DNA of 64,000 bases from Bathynomus jamesi (lineage: Eukaryota > Arthropoda > Malacostraca > Isopoda > Cirolanidae), in assembly GCA_023014485.1 (NCBI GenBank), contig JAJOZX010005615.1, positions 245,498 through 309,497 on the forward strand, written 5' to 3'. The translations under genes and the position numbers were made by a program. Within the stretch, counting starts at the first letter, position 1. Every line of letters begins with the position of its first letter. Positions 11,057 to 23,620 of the stretch are shown here, piece after piece. Below the pieces are notes generated by a model, which searched no databases, was not told where the DNA came from, and saw nothing but the letters and a program-made list of their open reading frames with translations.

Positions 11057-14000
11057 CCCCACCATCATCGATATCACAGATGACCCCGATGACCGTGTAA
11101 CTACAGAATCCTTCCCCGTTGACGAACTCTCACCAGCGATACCTGTAGCATGCGACAATTCAAAGCGGAAGCATGATGAAGAACCTTCCACGTCAGGTAT
11201 AAAGCGCGCCAGGATTTCGCCGGTTGTTAGACACCCAGTAATAGAGTCCCAACCCTTAACGTCTTACGACACAACCCCCACAATAGTACCTTCCTCACAT
11301 ATACCCCCTTATTCTCGTTCAGTTCCGGGTACTTCCTCCATACCAGCAGCAGCAGTTTCTCATACTGTGGAGGAAAGTATAGCATTCGAGTTGGTGCGCA
11401 TTGCTATCCACACCCCTGCCCTGACTAGAAATCGGTACGTGGTCAGGGTTGACCCTGGATCCATGTAGAGCAACGGTTTTGGACTGCGACACGTAGTTGA
11501 ACGTATTATGGAGTTTGCCCTTCAGAACCGCGACGAAGATGATTTTTGGGTAGTAATACCGTTCAGACGTTTGGTGGCTGTAGACATAGAATATATCTTG
11601 GGCCGTATAATGCAGGCCTCTCAAAGTAGTACAGCCTTCAATATGGACAACTTCATAGTAGATATTGACAGAGTATTCCGCGTTGCGGGTCATAGTGCCA
11701 CACCTTATACTCTTAATTTCAATTCTCCGGTTATTTACAGGAAACATTTAAACGTCGATCATGGTTATGGCTTTATAGTAATAGTCTTAGCTCATATGTT
11801 CACTGTGCTAAATACAATCGTATATAATATCTGGCTGCCTACGGTTGTGCAGCGTGCCCGTAAACTGGCTTCAGATTGTAAGCTTGAGTTTGAGTGTAAT
11901 ATGGGTCCTGAAGAACTGAGAAGGGTCGAGGAGGAAATGAATGCACGTATAGTCGTATTTGGAATGGATGATCGTCGTAGGACTGTGTATGTTTTTAAAA
12001 GCTGTGTGACAGATCGTACGAGACCTCTACTTATTTTAGGATTGTCATTAACATCGTATCACCCCATCTGTAACGTAAGGACTCTCTACGCTAGTTATGA
12101 TAAAAGCCGAAAATATGGAAGGCATCATGATTTGTGTAAGGGATGTCTCGAGTTTGCTGATGATATAGTGAAACATTGTAAGGATTGCTACATGGTATGT
12201 GAGCAGTGTAAAAGCCCCAAATGTGAAAGTCGTGTAGTTGAAACCGAGAAGAGGGAATGTAATGTGTGTAGACGTACATTTTTCAATAATAAATGCTTTG
12301 AACTCCATAAATGAATTGGCACTTGCAGGAAAATGAAGATTTGTAAGTGCGGTGTGTTTCACATGATGGATAATTGGGGGAATTTCAAACATAAATGCGA
12401 TGAAATTCACTGTTCTACATGTCATGAAAAATATAAGGCGGATGGAGTGAAGCATGTATGTTATATAAAAGATGCTAAGCCTAAAAATAGCCATTGGATA
12501 ACGGTGTACTACGATATAGAAACTTACACGAACGCTGAAACCAAACAGGTTATTCCACATTTACTCGTAAGTCTGACTATCTGTGATGAGTGCATGGAGA
12601 TCGTGTGTGATGAGTGTCACAAATGTGGAAAACGAACAAACGTTTTTGAAACGACCGCCCACGAGAGCCCTGTGAAACTCTTTGTATCCTATATTGTCAA
12701 ATTAGCGGACAAGTTCAAAAAAATGACGGTGTATATTCTTGCTCATAACGGGGCAAAATTTAACACACAGTTCCTTTATAAGGAGTTGCTTGAACACGAG
12801 TCGTCTGCGGTATTTACAGGTGATCCCTTGAAAAGAGGCAACAAACTAATACAGATGCAAATAAGAGGTAATGTACAGTTTAAAGACACCCTGCTGTTCA
12901 CACCTTGTAAATTAGCAAAGCTACTCAAGGTCATGGGCGTAGCCGCTGAAGTTTCAAAAGGGCATTTCCCTTACATGTTCTTCACTAGCGAAAATTTAAA
13001 TTACGCAGGACTACCTCCACCCAAACATTACTTTAACTACACCAACATGAGTGATAGTGAGCGTGAAGATTTTGACCGCTACTACAACAGTTTTAATGAA
13101 GGTAGTCCGTACAATATAGCTGATGAATGTGAACGTTATTGCGTGAATGATGTGCGCGTGCTTAGAGTATGTTTCCAGGCCTTTAGAAGGATGTACATAG
13201 CTCGTTTCAAATGCGATCCGCTGCAAGTCGCAACCACGATCCCCTCATTATGTTTCATGGTGTTCAAGAATAACTTCATGCCAAGAGACACCTTAGCAGT
13301 CATTCACAGAAACAATCCCCGCAGTTATGGGCAGAAGGCTATTTACTGGCTCATACACCTACAGCAACAGATGGGGTGTATATATAAAACATGCCCGCAA
13401 CACGGGTGAAATAACCATTAAGGTCAATGGTCGTGTTTTTGGGTTGATGGCCTAAGTGAGGATCCAACCACCGGTGAGAAGACTGTGTATTCCTTTAACG
13501 ACTGTTGTTGGCATGGATACCCGCGCGCTGAGTGTGCCGTCACAGGGGACTTCCATTGAAGATCCCCCGCCGAGAGCCTCGCATGGACCCGTAACCTCGA
13601 TCAACTTATAGCTCCCAGTTCACTCACAAGATCGTGTGGGAGCATGAGTATGATGCATGGCTGGAAACAGATGACCAGTACCGTGAAAAAATAAGGGCCA
13701 TCAAACGTTCAATGGTGTTCGACCCCCTCAAATGTGGTGACAGCTTGTTTGGAGGGCGTACAAACCCATTCAAGCTATATATTCCGCCTACGGAGGGCGT
13801 GAAACTCCATTACTACGACTTCTGTTCTTTATACCCCTACGTGATGAAGAACAATCCGTACCTCGTAGGTGCACCTGAAAAACTGGTGGGTCCCACCATA
13901 CTAACCATCGAGGAGTTCTCAGCTAACTTGAGTGAGCGCTACTTTGGACTCTCTTTCGTAGACGTACTCCCCCCTCGCGATTTATGGATGCCGATCTTAC

Positions 14001-15064
14001 CCGTCGTTATAGACCACAAGCTCATGTTTCCCCTGAGCGTGAAGTGCGCAGAGGAGAACAACAGTCATTGTAATCATACAACCAACCTGCGTAAGATCAG
14101 AGGTGTATATACAAGCCCTGAGCTGGATCTAGCCGTTCGCCATGGGCACAGAATATTGAAGATACATGAGGTATGGAGGTTTCAGAAGCTACCCAACCTT
14201 TTCACACCATATATAAAAGCTTTTTTGAAGGATAAGGTTGAGGCGTCAGGATATCCGCGAGGAGTTGATACCGAAGATGAAAAAATGGCTTATATTCAGC
14301 GTTACCATGCCCGTGAAGTATACAGCTTGACCGTTCCCAAATTGTTAAGAATCCTGGCAAGCGCTGTAGCGGAAAGTTGTGTCTAAACAGTCTTTTGGGG
14401 CAAATTTGCACAGAATACTGGCAAAGGGAACGTTCATTTGGCACAAAGTTATAGTGAAGTCTGGGATTATGCCAACGCTCCCGGTAAAGAGGTTATGGAG
14501 ATCGTGAATGTGGGTAATACTTACATAATAAAGTACAACATCACCGAACTGGCCACAGATACCTCACGGGTAACAAACATACCTGTAACCAGCTTCACAA
14601 CGGCCTAAGCCAGCATCAAGCTTTGGGGACTATTGCACTCTCTTGGCCGGAGGGTGGTGTACGCTGACACAGATAGCGTGATATTCACAGCGAGGGAGGG
14701 TGAATACATGCCTGCTATTGGGGAATTCTTCGGAGAGTTAACTGACGAGATCAAGAATGAGTATGGTGATGGTGCATACGCAGACTCATTTGTATCAATA
14801 GGGCCAAAAACCTATGGGGTACGGGTGAGGGTTGGGGATGATATGAAATGTATTGTGAAGGCTAAGGGTATCACGCTTAACCATGCGAACCGACGAGTCG
14901 TTAACTTTGACTCGTTGAAGGATCTAGTGTGCTTGGAAGATGAGGGCGACCAGCCACCCCAACTGACTGTGGGGACCCACAATTTTCGGGCGCAGAACCT
15001 AGGGTGTGTGAAGGAACTTAGGGGCAGGATCCTTGATTGTATTTATATATATGTGTATTGTTAA
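11057..15064 (+). pseudogene. PolB: Polinton protein-primed DNA polymerase B, multiply interrupted
   Basis: A disordered acidic/Pro/Ser N-terminal region (11057-11465) ends at a TAG; the same frame continues from about 11470. A Cys-rich zone (about 12140-12460: CKGCLEF, CEQCKSPKC, CNVCRRTF) has an in-frame TGA at 12312. Exonuclease motifs follow: YYDIETYT (Exo I), AHNGAKFNTQF (Exo II, with Asn where Asp is usual) and YCVNDVRVL (Exo III). After stops or frame changes near 13407-13630 come polymerase motif A YYDFCSLYPYVM, a degraded motif B region split by a stop at 14384, and motif C YADTDSVIF. The enzyme would replicate element DNA from a protein primer. Four or more lesions plus the upstream insertion make it non-functional. 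Confidence 0.85.
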
Positions 15065-15452
15065 CGATATGTTTGGTGCGCCTTCTGGGGAGTGATAAAA
15101 CATTAAAACCGGTATTGCTTCATGGAGCGGAAAAATTCTGATTGCCCAGCATAATGGGCACAAGTATTCACATGACTCTTCCATGTTGGAACAAACCCGT
15201 ACATGTTTCAGCAGTTTATGGTGTGGCTTGTCTCCTCTTCGAGCCGAGCCGACCACCCGTGTACCTCACCCTCCGAAACACACGAGTTCGAACAAACCCG
15301 TACACGTTTCATCAGCTTATGACGTGACTCACTCCGCCCGTCGAGCCGATCCACCCACCTGTGGCTCATAGTCATCTTAGAGCTTGAACCGACTGGACGT
15401 GCGAATACGATGGAACTTCCTTTGAGAAGCATTCTCAACGCCGTGTATCACT
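15065..15452. other. Non-coding flank of Polinton with imperfect duplicated segment
   Basis: No gene is visible. The segment contains two related stretches, GAACAAACCCGTACA(T/C)GTTTCA at 15187-15209 and about 15291-15313, each followed by a Cys/Arg-codon-like GAGCCGA(G/T)CC block, so it looks like a decayed tandem duplication of about 104 bp. It ends where homology with TA-flanked transposon copy III begins. Confidence 0.35.
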
Positions 15453-15643
15453 TTAACAAAATATTAAAAAATCAAGCATGTGCTACCCTACTACCTCTAT
15501 CACATGCTCCTCCTCCCTTTTTTACCTTCATATTTGCATCTGTTTAATGTTGTTATATGTTACATGATAAGTTGTTTGTTTAATGCTTGATATTTTTATA
15601 TTTCAGATAAAAAGAAATAATTTTTCAGCTAAATAGAAATAAT

Positions 15644-16733
15644 ATGCGGTAGCTCGCTATCGCCCTCCGGATTTTTTTTCACTACTTCATTTTTTTTTTT
15701 ATTGGTTGTAGATTTAAAATTATATTATATGAAGCCCTCATAGGAAGAAGTGGCTAAGCGACAAAAGTATAGCATATCACATCTATCTCATATATATGGC
15801 ATATCACTGGATGGTACAATTAGAAGCACCGTCGTTTAAAATATACATCAATTTTTTATGATCCACAAATAAGAAGACAGTATTGCGTTTGTTGAATACT
15901 ATGATGGAATGCTTTTTCCCGTCTAACATATCGGAAAATGGTTCACTTGGAGTCTAACTTTATCGTTTATTTTTTGTCATACTTTATAAAATAATATAAT
16001 TACAAAAACTGTAATGAATCGTAACTGCAAATCGATGAAAGAATGGAACTTAAATTGTGAGTCCTTTCGGGCTATCCAATCAATCACAAATGTAGAGAAA
16101 AAGACATTTTTCTTTAACTTTTTAATGTATTTTTATTATTATATTATATGAGGCCCTCATAGGAAGAAGTGCCTACTTCATTTTTTTTATTGGTTGTAGA
16201 TTTAAAATTATATTATATGAAGCCCTCATAGGAAGAAGTGGCTAAGCTACAAAATTAAAAAATTCGCCATTACCCCCATTACCCCCACTTCTCTACTCCA
16301 TTACCCTCCCATCCCCACTCCCCCATTACCACACACACAAAAGTAAAAAAGCCATTACCCCCACCCCTCTCCCAATTACCCGCACACACAAAAGTAAAAA
16401 AGCCATCACCCCCATCCCATTACCCCCACCCCCACTCCCCCAATTACCCCACCCCTTCTCCCATTATACTGCTACCCGCCATCCGGCGGGTAGCAGTATA
16501 TATATCACAGTATAAATGTGAAGCTCAAGATTTTCACTGCTGTGTTCTTTTCTGTAGTTTTATCGCGGTGCCTGGGCCTTCGGACCCAGTAACCGGTGAC
16601 CTAGGACCAGGAAACTTGACAGAGCACATCGGTGGTGGTTGCAGAATTTTCCGATGTGCCGTTTAGGCTGTGCACGGTTCCGAAAAAAGCGGACACACAC
16701 ACACAGACACATTTTAGCTCAATAGTATATTAG
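15644..16733. mobile_element. Unclassified insertion in TA-transposon copy II
   Basis: Defined by comparison with copy III: sequence up to AGAAATAAT and from TTGC(A/G)TTTGC is continuous there. The insert holds three copies of ATTATATTATATGA(A/G)GCCCTCATAG (near 15719, 16138, 16210), a low-complexity run of CCATTACCCC units (16265-16460), a perfect hairpin at 16465-16500 and a block near 16523-16560 (GAAGCTCAAGATTTTC) shared with 48540-48600. It ends after a short (CA)n with TATTAGAT, like retroposon tails elsewhere in the window. No ORF. Possibly composite. Confidence 0.45.
16465..16500. repeat. Perfect 16-bp-stem hairpin
   Basis: TATACTGCTACCCGCC is followed by a 4-bp ATCC loop and its exact complement. 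Such GC-rich hairpins occur near 3' ends of Helitrons, but no CTRR end follows at the usual short distance, so only the hairpin itself is claimed. Confidence 0.7.
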
Positions 16734-16877
16734 ATTTGCATTTGCTTTAATTATAATTTGAATTATCATAAATTATAAATTACATATAATTTGATTTTAC
16801 TTCTGAAATAAACTACGACTACTAGCAGCAAGTCTTCAAATGCAGCCTTTGGATATCCTATGGAATTCCCAGCAGCC

Positions 16878-18942
16878 ATGACTCCTTCAAAAGCAGATGT
16901 TGTGAGACACTACCTTTTTGTGCGCCGTCGTGAAAAAGCTAAATCAAAAGGATCAGCAACTGCTAATGATTGTTACACGGTTGTTGTAAAAGATATTGAA
17001 GACATTTGATTGAAATTTTCTTTTCCTACGATTAACACCAAAGGTATCTATCTTAAAGTCAGTCGACTAATAGAAGAAGCCTCAAAATTGAACAAGGTGC
17101 CGTTACATCGAAGAAATGAAAGTTTTGCCTTAAAAGTAGCTTAGTATGATGAAATGTTTGATATATCTTCTTGTGAATGGTATGATAAGGGAATTAATAG
17201 GAAATCTTGCAGGTGTAAGGATAAAATACCAATGGCAGAAAGGGAGTCTTTTGTGGGCCAAAAACAAAGAAAAAATCAGTTCAACAAAGAAGAGATCTTT
17301 AGCAAGAGCCCAAGAAGCACAAAACCGTCAACGAAAAGCACAAGAAGAAATGACTGAAGCCAACAATGTTTTACCATCGGAATTTATAGAAAATACCGAA
17401 GAAGAGTCAGAGAGTCAGGATGTAGATTATGAGGCCGATTTAGAATTGACTGAGAATATTCAGAACAGGCACTCCTATAAAAACCTGCATTAACAGCAGA
17501 TCGTTATCGTGTAAGTTATAGAGCTGCAGCTGCAATAGTCATTGCAGCTTTAAAAGATATGGGGATCCTTAACCACACCAACATGCTTGACAGAAAGAAA
17601 TTAGAAAGAGAAAGAAATCGCATGGGTGAAACAAATACTTTTAGGTCTAAATCCGAAAATCTGAAGATGGAGGGCTTTGGATTTGATGGAAGGAAAGATA
17701 ACACATTAACTAAAAGTGGAAAGATAAAAGAAGAACACTATGTTATTGTGAAAGAACCTGGAAGCATCAATGTAGACCATGTCACACCAGATAATGGAAC
17801 TGCTCGCTGCATAGCAGAAGAGTTGATAACTATTATTACAGACTCGAACAGCACAGATACTATGAAAGCTTTACTGTATGATGGTACTCCTCTAAATACA
17901 GGAAAAATTGGTGGAGCCATAAAACTGGTTGAAATTCATCTTAACAGACGAGTGCAGTGGTTGGTGTGCTTCTTGCATTTGAATGAGTTGCCTTTTATGC
18001 ACGTCTACAAAGCCATTGATGGTAAAACAACAGGTCCAAATACTTTTGTGGGTTCAATTGACAATAAACTGAAAACAGATTTAACAAAATTGGAGGTAGT
18101 CAAATATTCTTGCATAAAGGGAAACATTAAAGAAATTCCAGCAAATGTTGTGTAGGAGCTAAGTAGTGATCAAAGATATCTCTATGATATGTGTCTAGCA
18201 GTGCAAACTGGAGACACTTCTCAAGATCTGTCCACTCAGTCCCCAGGTACCCTTCACCATGCTCGCTGGCTAACTCTAGCCAACAGGGTCCTTCGATTAT
18301 ACATCTCAACGCCAAATCCCGATAGAATCCTTCGAGATATAGTCAAGATTATTGTGCAGTTCTATGCTCCAGGGTGGTTTTGGATAAAATCTCATCCTAA
18401 TGCAACTGATGGTGCATATAACTTTTGGCATTTAATGTGCTTGCTTCGAAATTTAGATGAACAACATAGATCAATCATAGAACCAGTATTAAAGAATAAC
18501 GCCTTCTTTGCCCATCCAGAAAATATATTCATATCAATGGTAACTGACAAGAGACTAGAAATTACAGTAGGTACAAAGCTATTCAGAAAATCATCTTTTC
18601 AAGAACAGGATTTTCAGGTACCAGAAACTTTGAGTTGCCTCGAACCCTCAATTTCCAATCTACTGACTACACCGAGATGATCGATTGACAAAAAGAGATA
18701 ATTACTCCTCCACCGCTGCTAAACAATTTTAGTGACGATGAGCTACTACAGGCTCGATGTAAGCCACTGGAGATAGCTTCTTTTCCATGCCACAGTCAAG
18801 TGTGGAAAGGGCAGTGAACCTAGTAACAAAGGCATGTCAGGAAAGAATAGGATATGACAACAGTCAAAAGTTTATCTTAAACTCATTAGAATTAAGGCGA
18901 AAACTGCCCAAGTTTGAATGGAAGGCACAATGGAATGAGTAA
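16878..18942 (+). pseudogene. Putative DDE transposase of TA-flanked family, copy II
   Basis: The ATG at 16878 has a favourable context (GCAGCCATG) and opens with a helical basic stretch (VRHYLFVRRREKAKSK). Stops at about 17007 and 17141 follow. Then come FDISSCEWYDK and CRCKDKIP (Cys-rich patch), GFDGRKDNTL, YVIVKEPGS, DHVTPDNGT, LYDGTPLNTGK, WLVCFLHLNELP (CxxH) and ARWLTLANRVLRLY, ending FEWKAQWNE at 18942. Blocks align in order with copy I, which is more divergent, and are nearly identical to copy III. Several frameshifts and stops (for example 18153) inactivate it. The role as transposase is inferred from TIRs, TA duplication and DDE-like motifs. Confidence 0.6.
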
Positions 18943-19495
18943 GAAATATATGAAATAAAATTGCCTAATCATATTGCAAATTTCTTCCCTTTTGATGTAA
19001 TAAGGAACAATGAAAAAGTTAATTGAATTTTGGCACATTTATTATGCCTCTAATTTTTTCTTCTGAATATATTGTTGTACTTAATTAATTTTCCTAATAC
19101 TGTACTTTATTAAATAAAATATTATACGTTAATAAAGATTTATGTCATCAAAAAACCTGAATGTAGAGTAAATCTCGTATAAATGGAATATTCCTCAGTA
19201 TAGGTCAAAAAATGAAAAATTGTGCCAGGGATAGGAGGTTTTAAACAGCGAAAATAATTTATGAGGGGGTTCCTATGTTCCATTCAAACCCCTCACATTA
19301 TGTACCTTTTCAATATAAAATTTCGACCCGGCTTAATATATATATATATATATATATATACAAGAAAGAAATATTTCTTTCTTGTCCCTGAAGATGTGAA
19401 TATATCACGAAAGCGCTCGGACTTCATGTTTCCTTTCCCTTTACCCTGTGGTTCTTTGTTTATTAAAGAGATCACGTGTTGCTTTGTGATTTCTT

Positions 19496-19500
<5 letters not shown>

Positions 19501-19529
<29 letters not shown>
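19501..19529. repeat. (TA)n at LINE 3' end
   Basis: AT dinucleotide run directly abutting the 3' terminus of the minus-strand LINE; a second (TA)n lies at 19337-19361. Simple tails like this are common at LINE insertion sites. Confidence 0.8.
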
Positions 19530-19530
<1 letters not shown>

Positions 19531-22230
19531 CCTTGTTAGGGTTCCGTTCATCGGTCTTTCTTCACACGAAGGTCAAGCTTGTGGCCCCGCCTCTATTCCT
19601 GGCTTGGTGGAGGAGCGAGTTGCTCTCTTGCGCTCTCCACCGTATATAGCCAGGTACACCTGGCTTATCTGGTACCGTCCTGAGCCAGGCATCTAGTCTT
19701 CTCTTGAAGATTTCAACTTTGACCCCTGTAACGTTTCTGAGGTCCTTTGGAAGATGGTTGAAAATTTTTGGCCCCTTGACAACCAAGCTATTTTCCTTCA
19801 GAGTTGAGGAGGTCCCTTGTCGGGCCTTTAATTTGAGAACACTACACATTCTGCCTTTCCTATTTTCCAGCGTTGTTTGGATGGTAATTGGGTTTAGTTT
19901 GAGGTTTGGTACCAGTTTTTCGATCATTTTCCATATGTATATGGTATACCTCTCTTCGTCTTTCCAGGAAGCACAGATTTAGTTTACGTAGTCTTTCCCA
20001 GTAGTTGAGTTCTTTGCAGCCATCAATCTTAGCTGTGAAATGTCTCTGTGTTTCTTCTAGTTTATTAATTGGGGACGTCAAAACTGAGCAGTATTCAAGT
20101 TTTGGTATGATCAGTGTTCTCAGCAGGGGAATCATTACTGTCTTGTCCCTCCTTTTGAACGTTCTTAGTACTGTCCCTCGACTGTTTTTGCTTTGTTTAT
20201 TGCTATCTGATTTTGTGTCACGAATTTAGCATCATCGGTCATTATTACCCCAAGTCAACCGCTTTCGTGTTTCTCTGAATTTCTTATCTATCTGCGGCAT
20301 AATATGCAGTCTGTTTAATTCCTCATTTCTACCATATCTCAAGAGCTGAAATTTCTCGGTGTTAAATGTCATATTGTTGTCTTCTGACCATTTGTATATT
20401 TTGTTCGTGTCCCTCTGCAAGGCCTCCACTTCGTTTGCATCGCTGATTTTTCTGTTGATCTTTGTATCGTTCGCAAATGATGTTACTATACTCTTGCTGT
20501 TTACTCCACTTTCTATGTCTGTTAGCATGATAATGTACAGGATTGGGGCCAGTACTGTAGTTTGTGGTATTGAGCTGCGTATTTCTGATTCTAACGATGA
20601 TACACCTTGAATTTTGACCACCTGTAGTCGTTTTCTGAGGAAGTTGTAGATCCATTTTCCCACTTTGCCTGTTATTCGCATATTTCATTTTATGTGCTGT
20701 TATACCATGATCACATTTGTCGAAAGCTTTAGCAAAATCTGTGTATATGACATCATAGTTTTCATTGCCTTCAAGTGCATCTAGGACGTTGTTATAATGC
20801 TCTATAAGTTGTGATAGGCTTGATCTTCCTGACCGGAATCCGTGCTGATTTTCGTTGAATCTTTCCAATGTCTCCAAGAAGTCATAGATTTTCTCTCTGA
20901 CTATTCTTTCAAATTTTTTGGTGAGGTGGGACGTCAAGGACACTGGTCTATAGTTCTTTGCTTGAAATCAATCCCCTCCTTTATACATAGGGACAATGTT
21001 TCCTCTTTTGAAGATGCTCGATATTTCCCCAGTATCTAGGGATCTTCTCCATATCCAGTATGAGGGTGTAGCTATTTCATTTTTAGTTTTTAATTAATAA
21101 TGCGTTCCATTTGTCCGGAACTGCAAATGAGTGTGATCTCATTTGTCCTATAGCTCTCGCTACATCTTCTGGGGTAAAATCAAAGTCTGTTATACATTCT
21201 CCTTGCAGTTTCTCTCTGAAGAATGCATCTATGTCAGGTATCGCTTTGTCACTTTTTGGGGTACTGAAGACCGATTCATTCTGGACTCTCAATGTTTCAG
21301 ATATATCTCTTAGATCGTCTGGTAGTTCATTATTTCCTTTCCTTAAGGGCCCAACAGTAGCGCGCGTTTTTGTTTTCCTTTTCGCATAGCTGGAGAAGTA
21401 TTTTGGATTTTCCTTTATTGCTTCTACCGCTTTTTCCTCTTCCCTCTCTGTATGGACCTTTATCAGAGTTTGTATTTCTCAGTCGATTCTCTCCAGTTTT
21501 TTCTTGTATTACTTTCCTGGCATTGTTGTCTCCGCAATTAGCTAATTTCATCGCTACTCTCTTTTGCGGAATATTCTTCTCTTATGCCTCTCTAGCCAGT
21601 TCCTCTTTCCTTTTGGCTGTGCTTTCGGAGCATATTTTCCAAAACTCTCAGCGTCTTTTCTTCCAAGGTTGTTAGAATTTCCTCAATTGTTTTATGTTCT
21701 AAAACTGTTCTCCACTCTGTTTGGGCCATGTGTGATCTGATTTCTTCCCAATTTATAGTCAAACTTAAAAGTAGTGAAAGGGAGTTTTCTCGAAATTTAT
21801 GGTCTTGGAGTTTAAGCTAATAGCCCCAAATTTGCTTCTTGTTTCCGTATGTGTATTGTCTTTTAAAGTTATCGCTATATTTGTTGATAACTCGATTATA
21901 TTGTGGTCTGAGATAATAGTTGGAGTTATTTTTATATCGGCAATCAAGTTCGGGTTATTTGTGAATACCAGATCTAGGCAGTTATTTTCCCGGTATTTTC
22001 TGTTATCTCCTATGTCAGCATAGTGTAAACTCGTTTGTGAGAGCCATCAGCATTTTTGCTCGATCTTGGTCCTCTCTTGTGCCCCCTCCCTTATCTTGCT
22101 GTATAAATATATTTCTACCCTATTCTATAAATGGAAAATTAAAATAGCCGCAGAGTATTATATTAGGGGATGGAGAGTTTACAGACTTTATTAGGGTTCT
22201 GATATTATCAATGACATCCGAATATATATA
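19530..22230 (-). pseudogene. Non-LTR retrotransposon (Jockey/CR1-like), 5'-truncated and degenerate
   Basis: On the minus strand: end of an apurinic-type endonuclease (TIISDHNIIELS, about 21900), a linker, then reverse transcriptase motifs LTKKFERIVREKIYDFL, NQHGFRSGRS, VIYTDFAKAFDKCDHG, SSIPQTTVLAPILYIIML, TSFANDTKINRK (catalytic FADD changed to FAND) and WSEDNNMTFN. The C-terminal part has FNHLPKDLRNVTGVKVEIFKRRLD and ends around 19562, followed by a short 3' tail and (TA)n. Several frames are used, so it is dead. The clade is uncertain; motif spacing looks like Jockey/CR1 relatives. The 5' end stops where the mariner remnant begins. Confidence 0.75.
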
Positions 22231-22232
22231 TA

Positions 22233-23084
22233 CAGGGTGTCCGAGAATTATCTGTACAATTTTTGGCTGTTATTAAAAGTCAACCATGAAGTGTAGAAAT
22301 TCCGGTGCTCTTCCAATATGTGCTCTACCGCGAAACTGTGATCTACCATATTCCAATACGTGCTCTACCGTGAAACTAGCCTTATAAGGCTAACTAACGA
22401 AAATATCATGACTTAACCTAACCAATCGTTAGGTCAACTATACGCCCTTGACGATTGGTTAGGTTAAGTCGTGATATTTTCGTTAGTTAGCCTTATAAGG
22501 CTAACTAACGTACCTGCTGCTAATCCGAATAATCTAATCTAATTTTCGCGGTAGAGCACATATTGGAAGAGCACCGAAATTCCAGTGTTGTCCCATTTTA
22601 CAGAGAATCTCATTAAGTTTTTTCTGATACCAAGTTTTGACAAGTTTTTTAGAAATTCCAGTGTGTCCGAAAATTATCTGTACAATTTCATCTTTTAATA
22701 AAATTCTTGATAACACACGTAAAATTCTTAAACAAGATTATTTAGAATCTGTATTTTCAAAAGTTTCTTTTATTAAAGTAACGTTGTTACAAACATTCGA
22801 TATGTGCACCATCAGTGATTCGCAAAACATCCAATCGATAATCCAAATGTTGCCATGTACGCTGCAGCTATCCACATCAATTCGCTCAATAGCAGCTGTG
22901 ATTCTTGCTTTTAAATCATCAATGTCTGTTACCCGCGTACAAAAAAAAAAAAACTTGTCAAAACTGTTATCAGAAAAAACTTAATGAGTTTCTCTGTAAA
23001 ATGGGACAACACTGAAATTTCTACACTTCATGGTTGACTTTTAATAACAGCCAAAAATTGTACAGATAATTCTCGCACACCCGG
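22233..23084 (-). mobile_element. Mariner-like remnant with TA duplication
   Basis: Terminal inverted repeats of about 70 bp: left starts CAGGGTGTCCGAGAATTATC, right complements to CCGGGTGTGCGAGAATTATC, with TA outside both ends (22231-22232, 23085-23086). The minus strand between 22990 and 22830 reads like the C-terminal end of a mariner transposase (RVTDIDDLKARITAAIERI), so this is an internally deleted copy. It hosts a nested palindromic MITE. Confidence 0.75.
22304..22575. mobile_element. Palindromic MITE with 8-bp TSD nested in mariner
   Basis: Ends GGTGCTCTTCCAATATGTGC and complement, target duplication GAAATTCC at 22296-22303 and 22576-22583. Its middle (about 22377-22510) is a long hairpin with arms containing AACGAAAATATCA and CTAACCTAACCAATCG-type sequence, shared with the MITEs at 25524 and 43243 although the termini differ. 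No ORF. Confidence 0.8.
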
Positions 23085-23518
23085 TATATTAAAAAATATA
23101 TAATATATATATATTTTTTTTTTCTACACTTAATCATGTAGCATATTAATATGTCTATTATCACAGTATACTTCAGTATACATTTTTTATCATTATATTT
23201 AATTAGTTTTCTTACATTTCTTATTTTTAACTTTTTAACGCTGATGATGAAAATTAGATTGTTCTGAAACGTTTGCCAATAAACTACAATATTTGTCATC
23301 TCCTTGTCCTCTTATTTCTCGATATATATATATATTCATGAATGAATGATGCAAACCCACAAGGAAAAAGAAAAATGATTCCAAGGCCTTTCGTGTATTC
23401 AGGAGTACACCTCGTCAGGGAGGTTGGCCTATATATACACCTCCTCGTACACCTCGTAGTGGTTCCGTGCGACGCTCTCTCTTCACACGAAGGTCAAGCT
23501 GGTGGCCCCGTCTCTCTT

Positions 23519-23534
<16 letters not shown>

Positions 23535-23578
<44 letters not shown>
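23535..23578. repeat. (TC)n(TA)n microsatellite
   Basis: CT repeat followed by about 22 TA units; upstream 23481-23515 repeats a 35-bp stretch (CACACGAAGGTCAAGC) also found at 19563, so a LINE 3' fragment probably lies here. Confidence 0.75.
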
Positions 23579-23583
<5 letters not shown>

Positions 23584-23620
23584 GAAATAGGATCCCTCCT
23601 AAGGAGACGTAATTTTACAT

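Larger units (their letters stand above)
15453..19333 (+). mobile_element. TA-flanked DNA transposon, copy II, left end truncated and internally invaded
   Basis: The interval matches copy III (44187-47076) in inverse orientation over the subterminal block with ATCAAGCATG(T)GCTACC, the gene, and the right end CGACCCGGCT followed by TA. Homology on the left starts abruptly at about 15453, so the left TIR and outer subterminal repeat are missing. A 1.09-kb unit (15644-16733) absent from copy III is inserted in the 5' region. The 3' part after the gene (18943-19333) is AT-rich and non-coding. Confidence 0.7.

Noticed and set aside
15644..16733. Helitron
   Set aside because: A hairpin is present but no TC start or CTRR end at the expected place.
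22637..22984. Plus-strand ORF of 115 codons
   Set aside because: It is antisense to the mariner transposase C-terminus on the minus strand.
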